Origin: Hydractinia symbiolongicarpus
Lineage: Eukaryota > Cnidaria > Hydrozoa > Anthoathecata > Hydractiniidae
Direction: 5' to 3'
NCBI RefSeq assembly: GCF_029227915.1
Contig: NC_079883.1
Coordinates: forward strand, 15,066,001-15,130,000
Length of the DNA: 64,000 nt
Every line of letters starts with the position of its first letter. The stretch's first letter is position 1. The translations under genes and the position numbers were made by a program. The notes beneath the pieces were generated by a model that was given only the letters and a program-made list of their open reading frames with translations, was not told the DNA's origin and ran no database searches. This document shows, piece by piece, positions 55,751 to 64,000 of the stretch.

Positions 55751-58700
55751 CTAAAGGACAGGTTAGCAATTAAATTATCTGTTACTTTATCGCTAAAAAA
55801 AATCCAGGAAAAAAGGTACTAAATTTTATTCGTGTGTAGTTATGTGTGTCCGACTTTTCCAAAGAGTGTCTTTCCCTAATAATTTTTCCCTGATACATAA
55901 TTTTTCACGACAATGTAGCTTCTGAAATCTAGCTAAAAGAAATTTAGTTTTTTTTTCTGACAAATTTTTCCCAGATAAGATCATCGGTTACCAGCCTCCA
56001 ACATGAAACTATGAATTTATTTAGACAATGACAGGAAAAAAAACAACAGCAAAGAGTAGCATTACCTTTGTGTAGCATGCACCTTGAAAAAAAATGTTCA
56101 GTCCACTCGAGCTTGTCAACATTCAAAGAAATTTGATTTGGCAACTTACAAAATGATTTGCCGCACCTGGATATACTGCTGACAACGAAATGCAATTAGA
56201 AATCAGAGCTAAGTTTAGTCCAGAGAGAAGCAAAATATGATTTAAGTGTTGTTGAGCAACGATGTAAAAGGCATTTTCGACCTCAGAGCTCTTTGACATA
56301 AAGTTTTAATCTCAAACAGCTCAGGGGACGAGAATGAGTAAAAGGTTCCTTTAATTCAAAATGAAGTTCAGAAAGGTAGCATCAGATACTTAGTGCTTCT
56401 ACCGTGCGTCTTTTTTACTTTTTCTTTTTTTTGTCTGGATAGCAAGGATAAACGTTTAATAAAGGCGGAAATGTATTATGTTTGGAAAATAATATTTTCT
56501 GGTCTGCTTCTGAGGCTAAAACACGGCTTTCATGATAAAGGTACGTAAGTTATAATTTAAGGCAACATAAAAAATATGCCACAAGTATCATTTTCGGGTC
56601 AAACATAATATACAAAATTTCTCCTTATGTTCTTCTACTTTGTCTTGGGAAGACTAAAAAAGCGTTTTGAACGTAAAAAATGTCGCCCAAAATTTTTTGT
56701 GCGGACTTTAAGAAAAATTCACACTAAAAACAAAGTTTCCTGCGGCGCTTCGCTTTGCCGCATGACATTCGCGTTTTTTCTTCGCATTGGATATTTATTT
56801 TTGTATAGAATAACAAAAATCACGTGATTTCAGAAGATAAATGTTTGTATAAACTCATCCAAAAGTAGCCAAGATATACCGCGTGACCAGGAACGGAAAT
56901 TAAAAAAAAATTACGCTTGGTCGCAGTTGATTAGGTTCTTCCATCGCATGTTGAATATCGAAAAACTCTAAGTTTTTCAATGTTTTGGAAAAATGGTTTC
57001 ACTCACCCAAACAAATATTTTATTCTTAAGCTATTTAAGAAAGTAATGTATGTGACCACGCTGGGCTGGTACTTATTGGTCAATTTAAATTTGGCGTTTG
57101 GTTTAAAAAATTGATTTGGGTTTATTGGTTGACTTAAATAAGGGGTTTGCTCTGAAGACTCGTTTGCATCTAAAAGTGCCTTTTAAGTCTATGCGCGGGA
57201 TTTTACGGTACGGTAGTAAGAGTTATGCTTATCCAAACTTGATTACGCGCAAGCGAATTTCTTACTTTTACCGGCCTTGACAAATCCGCCATTAAATTCC
57301 CGCCAAAATTAAGTTTTATCGCAGTTTTATCTCCCGCCAATTTTACAAAAACTATTTGCTGTCAGAAACTAATTAATATTTTATGACGCGAACCAATTTC
57401 TTTTTTAACTAAGTTTGTTATTGTAAAAAAACTGCTGTTGTCTGATTCAAAAAGAAAAAGCAATCAACTCCATATTTATTTTTTGAAAAATTTTCGTCAT
57501 GCGCCAGAATTGTTTATTTTTTTACCGTCAAATTAAATTCCGCTAAATTTTCATGGCTTAAAGTAGTTAAAACGGTTACGTTTCGGTAAATGAAGTTAAA
57601 ACAGGTTTTAACATTGATTCAAAACTTTGTTATAATCTTAAAGACGGAGGTACAAGAAGCTATGACATGTTGCATGCTGTTTAAGAAACATGAAGAAAAC
57701 ACTAATTTATGTGAACTAAACACAAAGATATTCATTCTTTGTTTCTTAAAACAAAAATGCGTTTGTAGATGTTTATAAATGTTTCAAAATACTTTTAACC
57801 AATCAGGCATATTAAGTTTGACATGATAACTTCCCTTGAAGAATAGGAATGGAATATCATGAATTATGCGATAGAAAGCTTTGCCTATCGGTATATTAAA
57901 ATATAATTTATTCCCTTCCTATTCTTCATGAAATAACAATGCGTTTGCAGGTGTTTGCAAAATTTCCGCCCCAATCATTTTAAAATACATTAATCATAGA
58001 GTAAGCTAAAAATAAAATAAATAAATGCTTGAGCGATTTTTGAATGATTGAAATCAACATGAAATTGATTACATTTATTAAATTGGTGTGAAATATCGTG
58101 AATTTTTTGATAGATGGTTTTTGCCTACAGGTATGTAAGCATAACATTTTAACTTCACGTAAAATTTGCATTTTTTTCTAAGACTTGTTTTACTTGTTTA
58201 CAGAAACATTACGTTTTTTTTATCTGCCATTTTTAACTTATTTTTTTTTAATCCGCTTTTCTGCTTCACTAGATATTTGCACTGATATAGAATTAAACAC
58301 AATCTGTTTTACGTGTTGGTCATAATAATAGCAATATTATTAAAAGTTCTTTTTAGAATGGGTTGTGAGACATTTTTTATTTGCAGAAAAAAGAACTCAT
58401 TCAACAAAAACTGCGTGATTGTAAAAAAAAGTTACAATTGTTGGGTTGACAGTGTCTGCAAAAATAGTCGTAAAAACACATGATTTTACCTCACAAATTG
58501 AGGTGAGGGATCTAGTGATTAAGGGAAAAACTTTGAACAACGACGTTCAGAGAACTTGTCCCCTTCTTGCCCACATTACTGGACGACGGGGGAGCTGACA
58601 CGTGGCCGTCTAAGTTTCGAGGCCACTTATTTTTTTCATACTCATATTTTTTGAATTTCATGTTATTTTTTATGTTATATTAGTGCTTTTAATTGGAACG

Positions 58701-59884
58701 TTAATATGAAATTCTATTTTAAAACACTTATGTTGTAATTAGTTCCCTTATACTTATATGCTGCACAGGACGTTAATATATGTGCAATTATGGGGGAAGA
58801 TGTGACAGATCAGTGCTCCAGTCTTTGACAGTATTTGTAGTATCTTCTTCGAGTGTTTCATCGGCACCAGAGTTTTGTATTTCCTTGAAAACTGGTTTTG
58901 GATCCACGCTAGAGCTTTGTTAAAAGCTAGGATCCAAGTTTTCAGATGTTATGAAAAAATTAATACTTGAATTTAAGTCGATTAAGTTAGACATATCTGC
59001 TTCGTACTCTACGCTTTTCCCCTTTAACTGACTTGAAATACAATGTGTACATATGGATAATAGCCCGCCATTATTGAGATAATTGCAAAACTGTTAAAAA
59101 TGACGCGCAAATGTGAAAATAGCTTACGGAGATTATTCTATCGCCATAATAATTAGCTGCCGCTGAATCAAGACAACTTTGGGAAAGTCATAAGCTCTAA
59201 GGAAATACTTCTTGAATACAACTACCGCAATGCATTGCGGTTTTCGCGAATAGAGGGAACGGGGAATTGCCCCATACCCTGGCCCTAACCCGCCTGAATA
59301 GGGTTAGTAACTGTTTTTAATACCCTCTCGTATCTCGAAGTGTATATTTTAAAATATTGGTCTACAGTCAGCAAATATATTTTCAAAAATTTGTTTCCTT
59401 CAATAACAGAAAAAGCACACAGGCAAAAATATTGGTTCATAGTATATGATAAGAAAAGTATTACTTTTAAATAAAGCCTGTGGGAAAAATAGTAAGCAGG
59501 CGGCGTTAACAAAAGAATTTTACTTCGGTCCTTTTTGACAGATGAGAAAGTTCACTGCGCGGGTGTAAAAACTCCGTAAAAAGAGACCCACGTAAAATCA
59601 AGTAAAGTGATAAAATACTAACATGTACTGTAATTTGCAGAAACCTTTTTTTTTTGTAAATGAAATTATATTAGCTATGAAAGTGTTTGAACAAAGGTGG
59701 ACTACATAGGACTCAAAAGATGTATGTCGGCACTAAATTTACACGTTATATTACGCAACATTATATAAATGCAAAAGTATCATGTAACATCATTTTTACG
59801 CGGGTTTGCAATATCAACCTTATGTATGTAAAATGTTATTCTTGGGTTTCTAAGCAGCGCATTTAATATTTATGCCTGGGTAAA
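55751..59884. other. Intergenic DNA with dispersed repeats
   Basis: No coding sequence supported. It includes a CCCGCCAAAATTAA motif cluster (57285-57555), a GAAGAATAGGAATGG hairpin near 57838-57930, and a diverged duplicate of that neighbourhood at about 57940-58150. The open frame at 56627 (66 codons, Arg/Lys/Phe rich) shows no motif. Confidence 0.5.
57285..57555. repeat. CCCGCCAAAATTAA-type dispersed motif cluster
   Basis: AAATTCCCGCCAAAATTAAG, CTCCCGCCAATTTTAC and GTCAAATTAAATTCCGC occur here, matching clusters at 27950 and 29103 within the large transposon. Confidence 0.65.
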
Positions 59885-59995
59885 ATGACAGATGCAGTAG
59901 CGAGTTTTATAAATTCCACTAAAAATTCAGTATCGAGATCTTCACACAGAAAACTTGGTATGGAAGGAGCAGCACTTCTAAAGAAAATCTACCAG
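59885..59995 (+). CDS. Candidate first coding exon of an unidentified gene
   Basis: ATG at 59885 opens 37 codons, MTDAVASFINSTKNSVSRSS and HRKLGMEGAALLKKIYQ, ending exactly at a strong donor CAG/GTGAGA. Composition is balanced and Ser/Ala/Lys rich, unlike the chance frames around it. No family is recognised and no partner exon was found before 64000; if real, its first intron would contain the opsin gene. Confidence 0.45.
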
Positions 59996-61103
59996 GTGAG
60001 AAAACTTTTACCGTTTTAAGTTAGTTTTCTGATTTTATAATTTATCTCGTCTTTTTTTTAACTCTTTGCGAAAAAATTGATCGAATCGTTAAAATAATCG
60101 TTTTTGTCCTTTTGTTAAAGCATGGGCCTAAGGTTACTTAAGAATTTCTAAATCTGTAGATTTTCTATCCGTTTTTTAAACTTGTTTGAACTGTCTTCCC
60201 TCCAAAACAGTTGAAAAAATTATCAAGTGCCCCGACAAGTCTAAAAAAGTATATGTGACAACAACAACGCTTACAACTTACCACGTTTCGCAAACTTACA
60301 CGCGAATTAATTTATTTTGTATGAAATCTAAAAGAAACAAAGTGACTCAGTGCCGCAGAAAATAGAAAAATGTAGTCTATTAAAAAAGAACATAAAAAAA
60401 ACAATACTATTTCGTCGTCTTTCTGACCTGAATCTGTTGCCATCTGACAATGTGTTTTTATCCATGTATTGACGCGAGAAACAGTACACCTTAGTGCATG
60501 AAATATATAAGTTGCATCATCATTTCGATTTTTCCATCATTCATGGCTCATGTATTGCATTTCATTTGTTAAAATTTAGAAATTTAGAAATGTAAAATGG
60601 CGTTGATCAATGTTTTTTCAACTTCTTTTCAAATTGACCTGTTTTGTTTTTTCTTCTTTTTCTTTCGTTCACGAAATTTTTACCTTTAGAAACCATAGTT
60701 TACCCCCTGGAGACACTAAATTTAACCCTCCCCCCCCCCCCCACACACACACATACACACACAACACAGAATTCCTTCCTACGGCACGGTATAAGGGAGA
60801 AATGGAGAGTGGGAAATATTACGTGACTCGATTTATGGTAAAAACATTCAGTATATTATTATTTTGTACGCTATTGGAAGAGAAACGTGTGAAAATTACA
60901 ACAGGTGCAATGGAGTCTTGTATTACGTGTCAAGGTAAATATTACACGGAAACATCTGGTCAGCAATTTCAAAGCTTTTATAACACACTTGTAAACCTGC
61001 TGGGTAGGTAAGTTTATGCAACACTTCTGCTGCAAGGTAACGATATCATATTCTTTTTTGATATTGCTTGCCTACTTCTTCAATACAAATTCAGGTTCTT
61101 TTA

Positions 61104-61319
<216 letters not shown>

Positions 61320-61739
61320 AATAACCGATTACCCCGGGCTGTACTGCAAATTATCGCCCCAGGTCTAAGTATCGTCCGAGCTTGCGAGGTTGGTGGCGAT
61401 ATCGATATCTATAAATGTATTGTAGAAGTTAATAATAATTTCAAATTTTTTCAATTTTTTTTTTCTCGTGTTTATCTACATAATAAGCAACAATTTTTCT
61501 TGACGACGCGCAATACCGCTCCATATCGGGCCATATAAACATTTGTAACGCTTTCGAATATGTATGCGAAAAAGATGTTTATGCATCGCATAATTTTACT
61601 TTTCTTTAGATAAAAAGTCATTCATTGCGAAAAAATTGAACATAGAATAATAGTACAACAGTTAATCAATCAAGCCAGCTAATCAAAAAGTAACATTAAC
61701 AAATTAAAAAACAAGTATAAAAAAATATTCAATACAGAC

Positions 61740-62630
61740 ATGTCGTTCGAAGTAGAAGCAATCGCATTGAGCATGATCATAGCATTTTCCTTGGCTTTTA
61801 ACGCACTTGTTATTGTCGCATTTTGTAAATACTTTGACACAACAAAAGTCAAAGACATATTTTTAGTAAGCTTAGCTGTAAGTGATTTATTGCAAGCAGT
61901 TATTGGTTATCCCCTCGAAGTAAAGGCTCTGTTGGTTGGCACACAAGGAGTGGACATCGCAGTATGTAAAACAATTGGTTTCTTTGTAACTTTTCTTGGT
62001 CTAGTATCAATCAATCATATTGCGTATCTGGCATTGGAACGTCTTATTGCAGTTGCTTTCCCTTACACTATTTCTAAAATGCAAACCAAGCAATTTATTG
62101 TCATTTCATTGTCGGTTATATGGTTACTTGGATTGTCCTGGGCTGTTTTTCCACTTCTCGGTTGGTCAGCTTATGCAGAAGAATCTGACGGAATACGCTG
62201 TTCTATTCAATGGTATGATACATCGGTATCTGGCAGGTCATATATATATTCATTTGTCGTGTTTGAGTACGTGATCCCAGTGGCCATTATGGCCACGTCA
62301 TTTGCAGTTGTACGTAAAGTCGCAAAAAGCATGAACGAGAGGCAAAGGCAAATCAGTGGTTCACAGCATTCTGAAGATGCAATGAAAAAACATGACAAAA
62401 TGATTGTAGTTATGGCTTCGTCATATCTGATTGCATGGACGCCATATGCATTTATATCTATTTATGGTACGATAACAGGCAATCAAATATCTGTAACTTT
62501 AAGTACAGCATTCGCAATAACGGCAAAGTCGTCAACGATGTTTAACCCAATGATATATGCATTGCTTTATAATGACTTCAGAGGAAAAGTAAAGCGTCTG
62601 TTTGGTCAACGAGTTGCTCCGGTGATGTAA
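61740..62630 (+). CDS. Opsin (cnidarian-type, intronless GPCR)
   Basis: Single-exon class A receptor of 296 residues with seven hydrophobic segments. TM2 has LAVSDL (D49). TM3 starts at C76, paired with C154 in extracellular loop 2. The DRY position is E100-R101-L102. TM6 has AWTPY. TM7 has AITAKSSTMFNPMIY, with K263 at the retinal Schiff-base position and NPxxY intact. The residue equivalent to bovine 113 is I79, not acidic. E148, six residues before C154, matches position 181, the ancestral counterion. The C-tail is short (KVKRLFGQRVAPVM) with no palmitoylation cysteine. Expected role: light-activated G-protein signalling in photoreceptive or neural cells. Intronless structure fits hydrozoan opsins. 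The ATG is preceded by AT-rich 5' sequence. G-protein class is not decided by the sequence. Confidence 0.92.
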   Translation: MSFEVEAIALSMIIAFSLAFNALVIVAFCKYFDTTKVKDIFLVSLAVSDLLQAVIGYPLEVKALLVGTQGVDIAVCKTIGFFVTFLGLVSINHIAYLALERLIAVAFPYTISKMQTKQFIVISLSVIWLLGLSWAVFPLLGWSAYAEESDGIRCSIQWYDTSVSGRSYIYSFVVFEYVIPVAIMATSFAVVRKVAKSMNERQRQISGSQHSEDAMKKHDKMIVVMASSYLIAWTPYAFISIYGTITGNQISVTLSTAFAITAKSSTMFNPMIYALLYNDFRGKVKRLFGQRVAPVM

Positions 62631-64000
62631 AATTAAGTTCAACACATACACAGAAGTATTTCCGCTATTTGGTTACAAAAAATTATTTACACATTGGGAA
62701 CTTAGGAATTTATTTATTGTAATTCCCATAATCGCACCCCAGGTAAACCTTAGCACGCGATTCTTCTTTCGGACACTTTCAGGACTTGTAGTATTCACCC
62801 GTCTCTGGTTTGTTTCTTATATAAGTATTAGATTATTATATTTTTATAGTAACCGCATAATGACTTCAGATCATAATATTTGTGTTAAAATTCACTATAT
62901 AATTTCTCCAAGGTGTAACTGTTGGTTTGGATGACAAGTGGGAGAAAATGACTAAAGTGACAATGTAATGTATATATATAAAAAATCCGTATACTTTTTT
63001 GTAAGTTGTTTAGAGGTTGATTCCCACCCGAATATACCGGAAATTTCTACTTTTTTGCACCAAAGCTACGAGTTATGGTTGGAATGATTATCAGGGCAAA
63101 GCGCTTATCACATACAGTAGGAACAGGGCCTAAGAATACAGTCAGCTTTTAATTGCATTAAAACTAAATGCTTATAGATTTCTAAAATGCTTGCAAAAAT
63201 CGATGATTAAATTTCTTAAGATTCAGTTAGATATTTTTGATAAGCATTTCAAACATAATTCGCTCCTTCTTTTATCTCCTAATTGTATAAAGTTTGGAAA
63301 TTGAGAAATGTAAAATGATAATTTTGTCTTTTTAACAATGAAGAATTAGTAGCTAACTAGGCTTGGCTGTTGCAATGAATGAAAACAAAAAAAAATTCGT
63401 GCGGCTTTTTTAATTTTTAATAATTAGGACACAATGTTTGTTGGCATACTATTCGCCAAAAAGTACGCATAAAATAAACACAGCTAAGTATACAATATTT
63501 AAGTGAAAAGGTAACATAGGCATTTCATGACTAGATAAGCATTTTAAGTAGGATGTAAAAAATACTGTATTTCTTTAATATGAAGTAAGCTATAACCGTA
63601 GAATACAAATATAATAAGCATTTTTTTTCCTTCAATAATCACGGCTATATCTTCCACCTTTTTTTTACTGTAATTTTTTCACTGGATTTTGATGGTCGAA
63701 TGATTTCTAGGTGAAAAAAGCATGAGAAGACGTTGTGAAATTCTTGGTGGTGAGTGCAAGGTAAAATGAGTGTATACTGTGTTCCAAAATGCTTCTAATT
63801 TTATCCGAATAAGTAGTCTTTTTCTAACTTACCAAGAAGGCTGTGATAAGAAATCCTAAAGAAAAGATTAAAGAACAAAAATCTGATGACCAGGACGCTA
63901 AATTAGGTTCCTTAGTGTGTGGGGGCAAGGTTTGAAATTAGAATCTGAGTGTATAAATAAGGTAAAACATTGCATTATTTAGTGTGAGAAAAGGGAATTA
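62631..64000. other. DNA downstream of the opsin, no gene recognised
   Basis: AT-rich sequence without supported coding exons. A small Cys/Arg segment near 63720-63760 lies between an acceptor-like and a donor-like site, but it is too short to defend. Confidence 0.5.

Noticed and set aside
60610-61011. Plus-strand 133-codon frame upstream of the AT tract
   Set aside because: It runs through a C-run/CA microsatellite and has no motif; the latter half could be an exon, but nothing supports it.
63710-63765. Cys/Arg mini-exon between an acceptor-like and a donor-like site
   Set aside because: It is too short and closes in most frames, with no partner exon.

Overview
The window is AT-rich eukaryotic DNA with spliced genes (GT-AG introns), long gene-poor stretches, microsatellites and many DNA-transposon relics. 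An intronless Lys-bearing opsin of the cnidarian type, a one-domain Dickkopf/prokineticin-like secreted protein and transposon families I associate with cnidarians suggest a cnidarian, probably a hydrozoan. The phylum is an inference; no marker gene settles it.

Host genes. (1) 4347-8429, minus: a three-exon, 144-residue secreted ten-cysteine protein of the colipase/Dickkopf-C2/prokineticin fold, assembled from exons with matching phases. (2) 18889-19048, minus: a probable terminal exon of an unidentified gene. (3) 45884-49220, plus: a two-exon, 504-residue two-pore-domain K+ channel with GYGN and GYGD filters; its intron holds a foldback element. (4) 55120-55750, minus: an exon of a secreted protein with stanniocalcin-like cysteine spacing. 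(5) 59885-59995, plus: a candidate first coding exon. (6) 61740-62630, plus: an intronless opsin.

The most striking object is an 11.6 kb element at 19327-30927. It is bounded by 12-bp perfect inverted termini and lined inside both ends by dense arrays of ACGTT/AACGT palindromic motifs. Inside, all on the minus strand, lie a tnp2/CACTA-type transposase (25986-27869), a kinase C-lobe reading frame (25134-25556) and an eight-exon gene for a 347-residue DUF4806-type protein (20799-23725), plus tandem arrays of 162-bp and 129-bp units. I read it as a large CACTA-like transposon with two accessory genes.

Other mobile DNA: a tRNA-derived SINE (about 32420-32605), a piggyBac-like MITE with TTAA ends (33195-33945), a hairpin element with a tRNA-like box B (35428-35566), a P-element/THAP9-like transposase relic with its halves now tail to tail (36749-38101), a foldback element in the K+ channel intron (47330-48188), a DDE transposase relic with degenerate TIRs (51212-52645), and a TIR element (52909-54113) carrying a 114-bp Helitron-like insertion (53829-53942). 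The remaining intergenic DNA is AT-rich with no gene I can support.
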